A stretch of DNA of 64,000 nt from Bog-756 sp963710495 (GCA_963710495.1 CAVQAI010000009.1:650884-714883), one strand, 5' to 3'. Shown: positions 16,435-25,783, counted from the stretch's first letter. Numbers and translations: made by a program. The notes: generated by a model not told the origin, from the sequence alone.

Positions 16435-17679
16435 ATGACCAAGCGGATCGTGATCCTCGGCGGGGGGACCGGGGGGACGCTGAGCGCCAATCGGCTGCGA
16501 CGCCTCTTTCCAAAAGAGGAGGTTGAGATCGTCGTCGTGGACCAGAACGACGACCACGTCTACCAACCTGGTCTCCTCTTCGTCCCGTTCGGGTTGGTCC
16601 ACACCGAAGAGATCGTCCGCTCTCGGCACCACCAGCTTCATCAGGGCATCGACTTCCGCCAGGTCCCGATCGAACGCGTCGAGATCGAAGGCGACACCGT
16701 GCATCTTGGAGACGGCACGGAACTCGGATACGACGTTCTGGTCGTCGCTTCGGGCTCCATCTTGGTCGAAGAGGAAACCGAGGGACTCACCGGCTCGGGG
16801 TGGAAGGAGAAGGTCTTCACCTTCTACGACGTGGCGGGCGCCGCCGCGCTGCATGATGCACTGGAGGGGTTCGATGGAGGCCGGCTGGTAGTCAACGTGG
16901 TCGACATGCCCATCAAGTGCCCGGTCGCGCCCCTCGAGTTCTGCTTCCTGGCCGATTGGTACTTCCGGCAGTCCGGCCTTCGCGACCAAGTCGAGTTGAC
17001 GTATGTGACCCCACTCGACGGCGCCTTTACCAAGCCAGTGGCGTCAAAGACGCTTGCCGGGCTGCTCGAAGAGAAGGGCGTCGCACTCGTGACCGAGTTC
17101 AATACCGGTGAGGTGGACGGATCCGGTGGGCGCCTTGTCTCCTACGACGGGCGCGAGGTCGGCTTCGATCTGGCCGTGGTCGTACCCCTCCATGGCGGCG
17201 CCAGCTACGTGGCGAGATCCCAAGGCCTCGGGGATGAGTTGGGCTTCGTGCCGGTGGACGAACACACCCTCCAGTCGACCGTCAAGCCGAACATCTTTGC
17301 CATCGGTGATGCCGCCGGTGTCCCCACGTCCAAGGCCGGGTCGGTCACCCATTTCGAAGGGGAGGTCCTCGTCGAGAACATCCGGCGCTTTCTGGCCGAC
17401 CAGCCCCTCGACGGCAGTTTCGATGGTCACACCAATTGCTTTATTGAGACCGGGTTCGGCAAGGCGTTGCTCATCGACTTCAACTACGACACCGAGCCCC
17501 TGCCCGGGCACTACCCCACCTCGGTCGGTCTGCCGTTGCTGAAGGAGTCACGGCTCAACCACCTGGGGAAACTGATGTTCCAGCCGCTCTACTGGCACAG
17601 CCTGCTGCCCGGCCGTGACCTTCCCGGTGTCGGCACGGCGATGCCCACCCGGGGCAAGGACTTCGAGAGCGTCCCATGA
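16435..17679 (+). CDS. Sulfide:quinone oxidoreductase-like flavoprotein
   Basis: The 414-residue protein begins with an FAD motif (RIVILGGGTGGTLSANRL) and continues with HVYQPGLLFVPFG, the SQR/NDH-2 signature. Cysteines in MPIKCPVAPLEFC and in HTNCFIETG occupy regions where SQR has its redox and polysulfide-chain cysteines, supporting SQR over NADH dehydrogenase. NIFAIGDAAGVPTSKAGS is the second flavin-binding element. It would oxidise sulfide to sulfane sulfur and reduce membrane quinone. TusE/DsrC and DsrE genes follow directly, as expected for persulfide hand-off. ATG at 16417 is an alternative start. Confidence 0.83.
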   Translation: MTKRIVILGGGTGGTLSANRLRRLFPKEEVEIVVVDQNDDHVYQPGLLFVPFGLVHTEEIVRSRHHQLHQGIDFRQVPIERVEIEGDTVHLGDGTELGYDVLVVASGSILVEEETEGLTGSGWKEKVFTFYDVAGAAALHDALEGFDGGRLVVNVVDMPIKCPVAPLEFCFLADWYFRQSGLRDQVELTYVTPLDGAFTKPVASKTLAGLLEEKGVALVTEFNTGEVDGSGGRLVSYDGREVGFDLAVVVPLHGGASYVARSQGLGDELGFVPVDEHTLQSTVKPNIFAIGDAAGVPTSKAGSVTHFEGEVLVENIRRFLADQPLDGSFDGHTNCFIETGFGKALLIDFNYDTEPLPGHYPTSVGLPLLKESRLNHLGKLMFQPLYWHSLLPGRDLPGVGTAMPTRGKDFESVP

Positions 17680-17721
17680 CCGCCCGAGCCACCCGTCGGA
17701 TCAAAGGATAAGGAGCCGACC

Positions 17722-18039
17722 ATGCCCACCGCCACCTACGCAGGCACGACTGTCGCCGTCGACGATGAGGGGTTCTTCGAGGACCCCAGCCAGTGGACCG
17801 AGGCCATGGCCCCGGAGATCGCCAAGGCACAGGGTATTGGCGAACTCACCGAACCTCACTGGCAGGTCATCAAATTCATGCGGGCCGAGTTTGCCGAAAA
17901 GGGAACCGGACCGACCGTCCGAGTCCTCGGCAAGACCTCCGGCGTCTCGATCAAGGAGCTCTACCAGCTGTTTCCGAAGGGCCCAGCCAAAACAGCCGCC
18001 ATGATCGCCGGTATCCCCAAGCCGCGAGGCTGCATCTAA
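17722..18039 (+). CDS. TusE/DsrC/DsvC family sulfur carrier
   Basis: The 105-residue protein contains AVDDEGFFEDPSQWTE, ELTEPHWQVIKFMRAEF and the C-terminal arm LFPKGPAKTAAMIAGIPKPRGCI. The penultimate Cys (CysA of DsrC) is present and can carry persulfide. The second DsrC cysteine, ten residues earlier, is Ala (KTAAMIAG), so dissimilatory trisulfide chemistry is not expected and the protein is TusE-like. It probably accepts sulfane sulfur produced by the SQR-like enzyme through the DsrE protein. The ribosome site GATAAGGAG precedes ATG 17722. Confidence 0.87.
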   Translation: MPTATYAGTTVAVDDEGFFEDPSQWTEAMAPEIAKAQGIGELTEPHWQVIKFMRAEFAEKGTGPTVRVLGKTSGVSIKELYQLFPKGPAKTAAMIAGIPKPRGCI

Positions 18040-18093
18040 CCGCTCGGTTGGTTTCCGATTGCACAGAACCGGACTCACCCAGAAAGGTGCACT

Positions 18094-18561
18094 ATGAGTG
18101 ACCCGATCGAAAAGGTCTCGATCATCGTCTCGAAGGGATCGCTAGAAGGCGTCTATCCGGCGCTGATCATGGCTAACGGCGCCCGCGCCGAAGGGATCGA
18201 CGCCAATCTCTTCTTCACGTTCTTCGGCCTTGATGTGGTTCATCGGAGCACGATCGACCACATCAAGGTTGCCACTGTCGGCAATCCCGGTCTGCACCTG
18301 GCCACGATCGCCGGGGGCCTGCCTGGAGTGTCGTCGGTGATGACGCACTACCTCGAAAAGAAGATGGAGAAGCTCGACATTCCCCCCATTCCGGAGTTCG
18401 TCGAAATGATCGCCGATACCGGTGCGGGGATCTATGCGTGCAAGGCATCGACGGATCTGTTCGAGCTCACCAAAGACGACCTGATCGACCAGGTCATGGA
18501 CATCATCACCGTCGGTGAGTTCTACGCCATGGCCGCCGGTGGTGAGATCATCTTCACGTAG
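18094..18561 (+). CDS. DsrE/DsrF-like sulfur relay protein
   Basis: The 155-residue protein has the DsrE Rossmann-like fold (KVSIIVSKGSLEGVYPALIMANGA, LFFTFFGLDVVHR) and the active-site cysteine in GAGIYACKAS. The length and the LFFTFFGLD segment resemble the DsrE2 group, which moves persulfide between rhodanese, DsrE and TusA/DsrC-type carriers. The gene lies 54 bp after the TusE/DsrC gene, with AGAAAGGTG as ribosome site, so the SQR-TusE-DsrE genes form one unit. No TusA gene is visible in the window. Confidence 0.85.
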   Translation: MSDPIEKVSIIVSKGSLEGVYPALIMANGARAEGIDANLFFTFFGLDVVHRSTIDHIKVATVGNPGLHLATIAGGLPGVSSVMTHYLEKKMEKLDIPPIPEFVEMIADTGAGIYACKASTDLFELTKDDLIDQVMDIITVGEFYAMAAGGEIIFT

Positions 18562-18646
18562 GGCTCGGTGGTGCGCTTTCACGAAATGGGCGTTCGAACA
18601 ACAATGACCACCCTGACCATCCGGCCACGGACATCGGAGGACGGTA

Positions 18647-19801
18647 ATGGCACTCGCTGACGGAACGACCGTAGGGGCGACCCTCCGGGTCGGGGAGGCC
18701 CGCGTGCCGATCATCGGCTCGGCACGCGTGTACGTCTGCGGAATCACCCCCTATGACACGACCCACCTCGGTCATGCCGCCACGTTCGTATGGACCGATC
18801 TGGCCGCCCGGGTCTTGCACCTCACCGGCGCACATGTCGACGTGTGTCGCAACGTCACCGATGTCGACGACCATCTTCTGGCCGAGGCCAGATCCCGAGG
18901 TGTTCCCTGGCGCTCCTTGGCGACCCAGCAGACCTACCGGTTCGAGCGCGATGCGTCGGATCTCGGAATCGTTCGCCCGGCCTTCGAGCCGAGAAGCCAC
19001 GATTACGTCGACGACGTCATTACCCTTGCCCTCGGCCTCTTGGCCCAAGGAGCCGCCTATGAGCGTGACGGGTCGGTTTTCTTCCCTGGGGAACAGGTGT
19101 GCCAGATCGCAGGTCTCGACCCCGGTGAGGCCGCAACTCTGCTTCGCGAAGACTCGGCCCGCCATGAGGTTCGAATCGACGAGGTAGCGGAGAATCCAGT
19201 GGATGTCGTCATCTGGCAACGCTCCTCCGGTGACGAGCCGGCATGGCCCAGCCCATGGGGACAGGGACGGCCCGGGTGGCACGCCGAATGCGCGGCAATG
19301 GCGCTCTCCACCTTCGGTCCGACTGTCGACCTGCATGGCGGTGGAGCCGACCTCCGGTTCCCGCACCACGCCTATGAAGCGGCACTCGCCGAAGCCTTCA
19401 CCGGCGTGGCCCCCTTCGCCCGCTCCTGGATGCATGTGGGCACGGTGATGATCGGGGGGCAGAAGATGGCCAAGTCCGCCGGCAACCTGGTTCTGGTCCA
19501 CGACCTGCTCGAGCGCTGGTCGGCGGCTGCCATCCGTTACCTGATCCTTTCGAAGCCCTGGCGGGCCAGCTGGGAGTTCGAGGAGAACTCTCTCGAAGAG
19601 GCGACCGCACAGCTCGACGAGATGTGGAAGAGCGCCACGACCCCTATCGAGCGTGACAGCGCCCGGCGAGAGGTGGTCGCAGCCCTCCTCGACGACCTCG
19701 ACATACCGGTCTCCCTCGCCATCGCCAAGGAGGCCGGAGGCCAGGTGCTCACCGAGGTGCTCGACTTTCTGGGCTTGCGCGACACGACCGCCTGGTACTG
19801 A
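18647..19801 (+). CDS. mshC: L-cysteine:1D-myo-inositol 2-amino-2-deoxy-alpha-D-glucopyranoside ligase
   Basis: The 384-residue class I aminoacyl-tRNA-synthetase-like enzyme joins cysteine to GlcN-Ins in mycothiol synthesis. The Cys-zinc and HIGH region reads YVCGITPYDTTHLGHA; the TPYD-THLGHA form marks MshC rather than CysRS. GWHAECAAMA carries the zinc ligands and KMAKSAGN replaces KMSKS. It lacks the tRNA-binding C-terminal part of CysRS, as expected for MshC at this length. Its position after a persulfide module suggests joint thiol chemistry, but it has its own upstream gap of 85 bp. Confidence 0.88.
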   Translation: MALADGTTVGATLRVGEARVPIIGSARVYVCGITPYDTTHLGHAATFVWTDLAARVLHLTGAHVDVCRNVTDVDDHLLAEARSRGVPWRSLATQQTYRFERDASDLGIVRPAFEPRSHDYVDDVITLALGLLAQGAAYERDGSVFFPGEQVCQIAGLDPGEAATLLREDSARHEVRIDEVAENPVDVVIWQRSSGDEPAWPSPWGQGRPGWHAECAAMALSTFGPTVDLHGGGADLRFPHHAYEAALAEAFTGVAPFARSWMHVGTVMIGGQKMAKSAGNLVLVHDLLERWSAAAIRYLILSKPWRASWEFEENSLEEATAQLDEMWKSATTPIERDSARREVVAALLDDLDIPVSLAIAKEAGGQVLTEVLDFLGLRDTTAWY

Positions 19802-19851
19802 TCGGAGGGGTCCCGCCTGGGATGGGGACGCCGGGCCGGTATTTTGGCAGC

Positions 19852-20470
19852 ATGGGCTTCTACCGTGAGCACGTCGTTCCCCGGCTGGTGGACCGAGCCT
19901 GTGGGATTGCCGGACTTCGACGGTGGCGCACCGAAGTGACCTCTGGTCTGTCGGGTCGAGTCCTCGAGATCGGGTTCGGCTCGGGCCTCAACATCGACTA
20001 CTACCCACCACGCATCGAGCGGGTCTTCGCCGTCGAGCCCTCGTCGACGGCGTTCCAGATTGCGGGGAAGCGCATCAGAGAGTCAGCAGTAGACCGTCGA
20101 GCACATCGGACTCGACGGTCAGTCAGTTCCCCTCCCCGACGACAGCTGCGACAGCGCCTTGTGCACCTTTTCCCTATGCACGATTCCCAGTCCTGACGCC
20201 GCTCTCGCAGAGATTCGACGGGTGCTTCGGCCTGGCGGTCGATTCCATTTCCTCGAGCATGGCCTTGCGCCCGAACCAGATGTGGTGGTCTGGCAACGGC
20301 GGATCGAACCGCTGCAGCGTCGGCTCGCCGACGGTTGCCATCTCACTAGGGACGCAGTATCCCTGGTTGGAGACGCAGGCTTCGCCATTGATGACCTGAC
20401 CCAGCAGTACGGGAAGGGCCCGAAGCCTTGGAGCTGGTTCACACGGGGGGTCGCGATCAATGGCGACTGA
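19852..20470 (+). CDS. Class I SAM-dependent methyltransferase, one frameshift
   Basis: The first frame gives GFYREHVVPRLVDRACG and the SAM motif VLEIGFGSGLNIDYYP. Near 20085 the conserved sequence changes frame and continues VEHIGLDGQSVPLPDDS, CTFSLCTIPS, RVLRPGGRFHFLEHG and so on to the stop. Total length is about 205 residues, normal for UbiE/Coq5-type small methyltransferases. Substrate unknown. A one-base error near agtagaccg would explain the break. ATG at 19852 is 50 bp after mshC, so co-transcription is possible. Confidence 0.7.
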
Positions 20471-20588
20471 TAGACCGCTCACAGTGGCACTTCCAGTGCG
20501 ACTTGGGTGACCACCGCTGACGGCTTTGACCACTGCTCGGCCGGGGCGCGGTGTTTCGAATGACACCCTCAAGTGCGTCCGGAAGGGA

Positions 20589-20773
20589 TCATCGCTCTTG
20601 GTGGTCCTTCATCCGCCGCATCTGCCTGGCTACGACAATCGCCAATCCCAACCACCAGAGAATGAGGGCCTCCGTGTCACCGATCACGCCCGGCTCCCCG
20701 TAACTACACTTACGTTTCCCAGTACCCCGGTCCAAAAGACGAGGACGCCGAGGAGGATCATGTATCTCGGCAC
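20589..20773 (-). CDS. Small two-helix membrane protein, possibly frameshifted
   Basis: Starting at GTG 20773 after GAGGAA, one frame reads VPRYMILLGVLVFWTGVLGN and ends at a TGA. Overlapping it by GTGA, the next frame reads VIGDTEALILWWLGLAIVVA followed by a basic tail to 20589. Together they would form a protein of about 62 residues with two transmembrane helices. Either two coupled tiny genes or one shifted gene is possible. It lies next to the MFS gene, on the same strand. Confidence 0.4.
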
Positions 20774-20801
20774 ATTCCTCGTTTGCTCGACGGTTTCGCA
20801 A

Positions 20802-22295
20802 TCACTCCAGTCCGGAATCCGCTGTATGGGCCAAGGGCCCGCCTTCCCGCACTCCAGCCACGATTCCGGCAATGAGGGCCACTGTCGCGAGGAACAGCGA
20901 GGTGACGGTGAAGGCATGCGCAACCGATGGAGCGGTGAGGAGCCTTCCGCCTGAAATGTCGAAGACGAGGCCGGTCAGGGCGAGGCCGAGCGCGGTTCCC
21001 ATGCCACGGGTCATGTTGAGCACGCCGGATGCCAGGCCAGACTGCTTCTGGGGCACGGAACCCATGATGGCGGCGTTGTTCGGCGGAATGAAGAGACCAA
21101 GTCCGGTACCCACGATGGCCAACAGCACCAGGAACACCAACGTCGAGGGCCGCAGAGCAGCCAACAGCATGAGCCCAGCTGCCACGATGGCTAAGCCGCC
21201 GACGGTCAGTGGCCGCGCGCCAAGTCGATCGGCCAGCCGGCCGGCCACCGGGGCCGTAACTCCAAGAGCGAGTGGCATGACCATGAGCTCAAGACCGGCT
21301 CGACCAGAGCCGAGTCGCAGGCCCCGTTCCAGGTAAAAGGGCACCAGGAAGAGGACACCGAACATCACCAGATAGGAGAGCAGGCCGCTGGTGATGCCGA
21401 CACTGAACCGCGACCGACGGAAGAGTCCGAGATCGAGCATGGGTTGGCTGCATCGATGCTCCCGCCGCACGAACCCGACGCCGAGTGCCAGTCCGACGAA
21501 GAACAAGCCGACGATGAGCGGTGACGTCCAACCCATCGAGTTTCCGAAGGAGACGGCCGAAAACAAGGCCACGACGGCAGGGAAGAACAGGGCCAGGCCC
21601 GTCCAATCGAAAGACACCCGTGCCTGGAGGTGACGACTCCGCGGCACCAAGAGTATCCCGGCAATCATGCCGACCAGTCCGAAGGGAACATTGACATAGA
21701 AGATGAGCCTCCATCCGCCGGCAGCGAGGAGGAATCCCCCCACCGTCGGTCCGAGGGCCAGTCCGATGGCCTGGGCGGCACCCTGGATGCCGATCGCCTT
21801 GCCCAGCGACCCCTTGGGCACGGCCAGCACAATGATGGCCACACTGTTGGCTTGCAGGAGTGCTGCGCCCACCGCCTGGAGGGCCCGAAAGCCGATGAGC
21901 GCTCCGAGGCTCGGGGCGAGGCCGCACAGCGCCGAGCCGACGATGAAGATGCCGAAGCCGTAGACATAAAGGAGCTTGCGTCCCCACATGTCGGCGAAAC
22001 GACCGACCGCGGCCACCGTTGCCACCAGCACGAGGAGATAACTCAACCCGACCCACGTGACGGCCCCCACGCCGGCGTGGAAAGTTCGCTGCAGGTTCGG
22101 GAGGGCGACGGTCACGATGCTGGCGTCGAGCTGCCCCATGAAGGCCCCGACACACACCGCTGCGACAGCCAGCCAGTAGGCGTCCGGTCGTTGCCGGATG
22201 GCCTCGGGCCGCCTTGGTTCGATCACCAGGCGGTGCCACCCGACCGGACTCAGCTCATCGACGGTCTGCACCCCATGGATTGTGATGCTGTCCAC
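20802..22295 (-). CDS. MFS drug transporter, DHA2 (EmrB/QacA) family, 14 TM
   Basis: The 497-residue protein has about 14 hydrophobic helices. Family marks are FMGQLDASIVTVALP in TM1, GRFADMWGRKLLY (motif A), LQANSVAIIVLAVP and ALGPTVGGFL (motif C) near TM5. It is predicted to export drugs or metabolites by proton antiport. The divergent LysR gene starts 47 bp away and probably controls it. The N-terminal ~35 residues before TM1 are not conserved, so a start downstream of 22295 is possible. Confidence 0.88.
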   Translation of the reverse strand: MDSITIHGVQTVDELSPVGWHRLVIEPRRPEAIRQRPDAYWLAVAAVCVGAFMGQLDASIVTVALPNLQRTFHAGVGAVTWVGLSYLLVLVATVAAVGRFADMWGRKLLYVYGFGIFIVGSALCGLAPSLGALIGFRALQAVGAALLQANSVAIIVLAVPKGSLGKAIGIQGAAQAIGLALGPTVGGFLLAAGGWRLIFYVNVPFGLVGMIAGILLVPRSRHLQARVSFDWTGLALFFPAVVALFSAVSFGNSMGWTSPLIVGLFFVGLALGVGFVRREHRCSQPMLDLGLFRRSRFSVGITSGLLSYLVMFGVLFLVPFYLERGLRLGSGRAGLELMVMPLALGVTAPVAGRLADRLGARPLTVGGLAIVAAGLMLLAALRPSTLVFLVLLAIVGTGLGLFIPPNNAAIMGSVPQKQSGLASGVLNMTRGMGTALGLALTGLVFDISGGRLLTAPSVAHAFTVTSLFLATVALIAGIVAGVREGGPLAHTADSGLE

Positions 22296-22342
22296 TCCAG
22301 AAAAGAAATAGATATTCTTTCTACTATTGATAAGCTAAACCA
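22296..22342. promoter_or_regulatory. Divergent promoter region MFS/LysR
   Basis: This 47-bp AT-rich stretch stands out in a GC-rich genome and separates two divergent genes. LysR regulators bind such regions at T-N11-A boxes. I see no unambiguous perfect palindrome. Confidence 0.4.
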
Positions 22343-23257
22343 ATGGATAGCCGGAGGCTGCAGCACTTCGTAGCCGTCGTGGACCACGGTGGGTTCACCG
22401 CCGCGTCCAGGGCAACATTCGTATCGCAACCGGCGCTGTCCTTGGCCGTAAAGGAACTCGAGGCTGAGCTCGGGATCCTTCTTTTCGACCGGATCGGGCG
22501 GAGGGTGCAGCTCACCGACGCCGGACGCGCGCTGATCGGACCCGCCCGACAGGTGCTCCGCGACCTCGACACCGGTCGCGAGGCGGTGGAGGCGGTGTCC
22601 GGGCTCGAATCGGGGGTGCTGTCCCTGGCCAGCCTTCCAACGTTGGCCGCCGACCCCACGGCCGACCTTGTCGGTCGATTCCGGCGGCACCACCCTGGCG
22701 TTCGCGTCGATCTGGCTGCTCCCGAGGACAGCCGCGACCTGTTCGCTCTCGTCGAGACCGGGACATGCGAATTGGGACTTACCGACGCGGTGGACGTGCC
22801 TGAGACCCTCGAATCAGTGGGACTTGGTGCCCAAGAGCTCGTCTTCATCCTGCCGCCGGGGACCCTAAACAGTGATGCCGGCAAAGGGAAGTTGACGGAC
22901 TTCGCCGACACGTCCTTCGTGGCCGCGCCGGAAGGAACATCGACCCGTCGCCTCCTCGACGAGCGGCTTGGCTCGGTCGGACTGACACCGAAACTGGCCG
23001 TTGTCACAGCCCAGCGGGATGCCATCCTGCCACTGGTCATCGCCGGTGCCGGCGCCGCCCTGGTCCCCGATTCCATGGCCCGCATCGCCCAACGGCTCGG
23101 AGCGGAGGTCGCCCGTCCGAATCCACCGGCGGCGCGGCACCTGGCTCTGATCCATCGACCCGGCGCACTCTCACCTGCCGCTCGTCGCTTTTCGGAGCTG
23201 GCCGGTCCTCTCGAACCTTCCGCCAGAGCCAAGACAGACCCGATGGGAGCCCGATAG
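22343..23257 (+). CDS. LysR family transcriptional regulator
   Basis: The 304-residue protein has an N-terminal winged helix (RRLQHFVAVVDHGGFTAASRA, SQPALSLAVKELEAELG, LLFDRIGRRVQLTDAG) and a periplasmic-binding-protein-like effector domain from about residue 90. It probably activates or represses the adjacent MFS transporter gene and itself. The effector cannot be predicted. The start ATG leads straight into the helix-turn-helix, as usual. Confidence 0.9.
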   Translation: MDSRRLQHFVAVVDHGGFTAASRATFVSQPALSLAVKELEAELGILLFDRIGRRVQLTDAGRALIGPARQVLRDLDTGREAVEAVSGLESGVLSLASLPTLAADPTADLVGRFRRHHPGVRVDLAAPEDSRDLFALVETGTCELGLTDAVDVPETLESVGLGAQELVFILPPGTLNSDAGKGKLTDFADTSFVAAPEGTSTRRLLDERLGSVGLTPKLAVVTAQRDAILPLVIAGAGAALVPDSMARIAQRLGAEVARPNPPAARHLALIHRPGALSPAARRFSELAGPLEPSARAKTDPMGAR

Positions 23258-23369
23258 ATCTCCGCACGTCCTGCCGGAGTCCTCCAAGGCGATAGCTGCC
23301 GAGCTTTAGGCCTCCTACACTTCGATCGCGGCCTGCCCTGTCGTTTTCCGGGACTACGGGCATTTTGAA

Positions 23370-24494
23370 TTGAGCAACACTGGCAATCCTCAGGCAGAGA
23401 CGGCTCCGCTTCACGAGCTGAGGCAGATCACTAGCCTGGCAACAGTGTTCGAGCGCTTTACCGACCAATCCCGTCGTGTACTGGTGCTGGCTCAGGAGGA
23501 GTCTCGGCTTCTCGGTCATAGCTTCATCGGCACTGAACACATCCTCCTCGCCCTCCTCCGAGAAGATCTCGGCGTTGGGTCGGAGGCACTGCGGTCACTG
23601 GGCATTTCGCACGGGGTCGTGCGGCCAAGGGTCGAGGAGACAATCAGCTTGACCGCTATTGGTCAGTCCGGCTCACCTCCCTTCACTCCACGGGCGAAGA
23701 AGGTGCTGGAGCTATCGCTGCGAGAGGCTCTGCAGCTCGGCCACCACAGCATCGGCACCGAGCACATGCTTCTCGGCATTCTGCGGGAGGGTGAGGGCGT
23801 CGGTGCCCAAATACTCGTCGGCCTCGGTTTTGATCTGTCCAGGGTGCGCCAACAAGTAATCCGGCTCCTTTCCCCCTCCGGGCACGATGAACCTGCCTCC
23901 GAGATCGAAGTACAGGCAGGGTCGTATCGACGGCCTGGCTTCGAGCCCCGCATTGTGGCGTGCTCGTTTTGTGGACGGACGCCGCCCGAGTCGGGGCACT
24001 TGGTCGCCGGTGATGACGCATTCATTTGCGAACGGTGCCTTCGCCAGTGGGCGGGGCGAGTTGACCAGATACGATTGAGTCAAAGGCGGCGCGGACTGAC
24101 CCAACACCAGCTGGGTCCTTCCGGTCCTCAGCCCGAGGATCCCGGCGCCGCCCGAGCCGAGATTTCCGCTTCCTACTCCAACCACGGAACACTCAGCGAG
24201 GATGGCCAGTCCCTCCTCTGGGTCGAACATGGCGAGAACCTCGGCCCAACGTTGGCCGCGGCCAAGGAACAACGACCTGATGTCGCAGAAGTCGTGATCT
24301 CAATCGATGATCTCGTTTTTGTCGACACCGAGCATGCGGCCTTGTTGTTCTCTATTTCAGTAAATGGCGGGCCCGTGCTCACTCGTCACCGTGGTGATGC
24401 CGTCCTGGTTGACGGTGTGTGGAAGATGGCCCGCTCGACGTTCTGCCAACTCATGGCCATGGGCGGCATTCAGTGCCCGCCCGAAAGGGAGTGA
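23370..24494 (+). CDS. Clp_N-zinc finger-MTB12-like fusion protein
   Basis: The protein is up to 374 residues long. Residues ~26-165 form a double Clp N-terminal domain (VFERFTDQSRRVLVLAQEES, HSFIGTEHILLALLRE and repeated HHSIGTEHMLLGILRE). Residues ~195-225 form a C4 zinc finger like that of ClpX (CSFCGRTPPE...CERC). The C-terminal ~110 residues (DLVFVDTEHAALLFS, GDAVLVDGVWKMARSTFCQL) resemble the MTB12/SnoaL-like fold. There is no AAA+ ATPase. It may be an adaptor or stand-alone chaperone-substrate receptor. GTG at 23445 matches the ClpC N-terminus better than TTG at 23370. Confidence 0.75.
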   Translation: MSNTGNPQAETAPLHELRQITSLATVFERFTDQSRRVLVLAQEESRLLGHSFIGTEHILLALLREDLGVGSEALRSLGISHGVVRPRVEETISLTAIGQSGSPPFTPRAKKVLELSLREALQLGHHSIGTEHMLLGILREGEGVGAQILVGLGFDLSRVRQQVIRLLSPSGHDEPASEIEVQAGSYRRPGFEPRIVACSFCGRTPPESGHLVAGDDAFICERCLRQWAGRVDQIRLSQRRRGLTQHQLGPSGPQPEDPGAARAEISASYSNHGTLSEDGQSLLWVEHGENLGPTLAAAKEQRPDVAEVVISIDDLVFVDTEHAALLFSISVNGGPVLTRHRGDAVLVDGVWKMARSTFCQLMAMGGIQCPPERE

Positions 24495-24717
24495 GCATTC
24501 ACTCGGAAGTGGATTATCCCTGATTCGAGATGCCTCGACTGTGCATGTTGCCTGCCAGAGTCCCTAGTCGAACTCAACCCGCAATGACGGGGTGCGATCG
24601 CTGTCCCGCCGCCGGTCGTGAAGGGGTGTCTGGACGGCGCCTGTCCGCTGACCAGGCAGATCCGCCGAACGCCTTAGCGCCAGGATCCTGGCTCAAGGGG
24701 TCGGTCAGACTCCCGAG

Positions 24718-25783
24718 ATGCTCGTGCGTCTCGTCGCCCTCATCGGTCGTCAACTGCTCCGACTGGTTCTTCTCTCCTGTCGATCATCGCGGTCCAAGGA
24801 CATCGAGATCCTGGTGCTCCGCCAAGAGGTCAGTGTCCTTCGTCGCCAGGTGAATCGTCCTCGGATCCGACCGGAGGAGCGGATCGTCTTGGCCACACTC
24901 CAGCGGTTACGGCCAGCGTCCGAACGGATCTCATCCCTGGTCACGCCGGACTCCCTACGACGGTGGCACCGGGAGCTGGTACGGCGGAAGTGGTGCCGAC
25001 CTCATCGGGTCAATCCGAGACGGAGGATCCCGGTTGAGACCCAGTTGCTCGTCTGGCGGATTGCGAAGGAGAACCCTCTCTGGGGCTACCGGCGCATCCA
25101 AGGGGAACTGAAGAAGCTGGGCACCGAGATCTCTGCTTCGAGTATCCGGCGAATCATCGCGCCAAAGCGAAGGCCTGGGCCGAAGCGGGACACGTGGTGC
25201 CAGTTCATGCGAAACCAGCCGGCCTCGGTCATCGCCTGTGACCTGTTCACGGTCGAGTCGGTGAGGCTGAGACGCTTCACGTGCTGTTCTTCATCGATCT
25301 CCAAACCAGAAAGGTCCTGATCGTCGGGTTGACCGACGGGGCCACCAATCTCTCCTGGTGCACCCAGATCGCCCGGAATCTCTCCGAGGCACGGAATCCC
25401 GAGACATTCCGATCAAGTTCCTCGTCCACGACCGTGACAAGCGCTTTGGTGCCGCGTTCGACGAGGTCTTCAAGGTAGAAGGGATCAGGATCCTACGTAC
25501 ACCTTGGCGGGCACCCCGAGCCAATGCCTATGCCGAGCGATTCGTTCGGACGGTCCGAAATGAATGCCTCGACCGGGTCTTCATCATGAACGAACGTCAC
25601 CTCCGATCAGTGCTTAAGACGTATGTCGATCATTACAACCGGGAAAGACCACACCGGGGACGCGACCTGCTTCCTCCCGAGGGATGCTCGAATATTCAAT
25701 CCCTCTCCTCCACCAGGGACCGCATTAGCCGCCGCAATCGACTTGGCGGACTGATCCACGAGTACTACCGAGAAGCTGCATAG
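24718..25783 (+). pseudogene. Integrase-core (rve) transposase, degraded
   Basis: Three consecutive frames together give one DDE transposase of about 350 residues: an N-terminal helix-turn-helix part (SRSKDIEILVLRQEVSVLRR, LVTPDSLRRWHRELV, NPLWGYRRIQGEL), a middle part with VETLHVLFFIDLQTRKVLIV, and a C-terminal part (DIPIKFLVHDRDKRFG, GIRILRTPWRAPRANAYAER, YVDHYNRERPHRG). Shifts occur near 25265 and 25395. It belongs to the HTH-integrase group common in actinobacteria (IS3/IS481-related). I could not find matching terminal inverted repeats. A shorter relative lies at 30499-30955. Confidence 0.7.
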
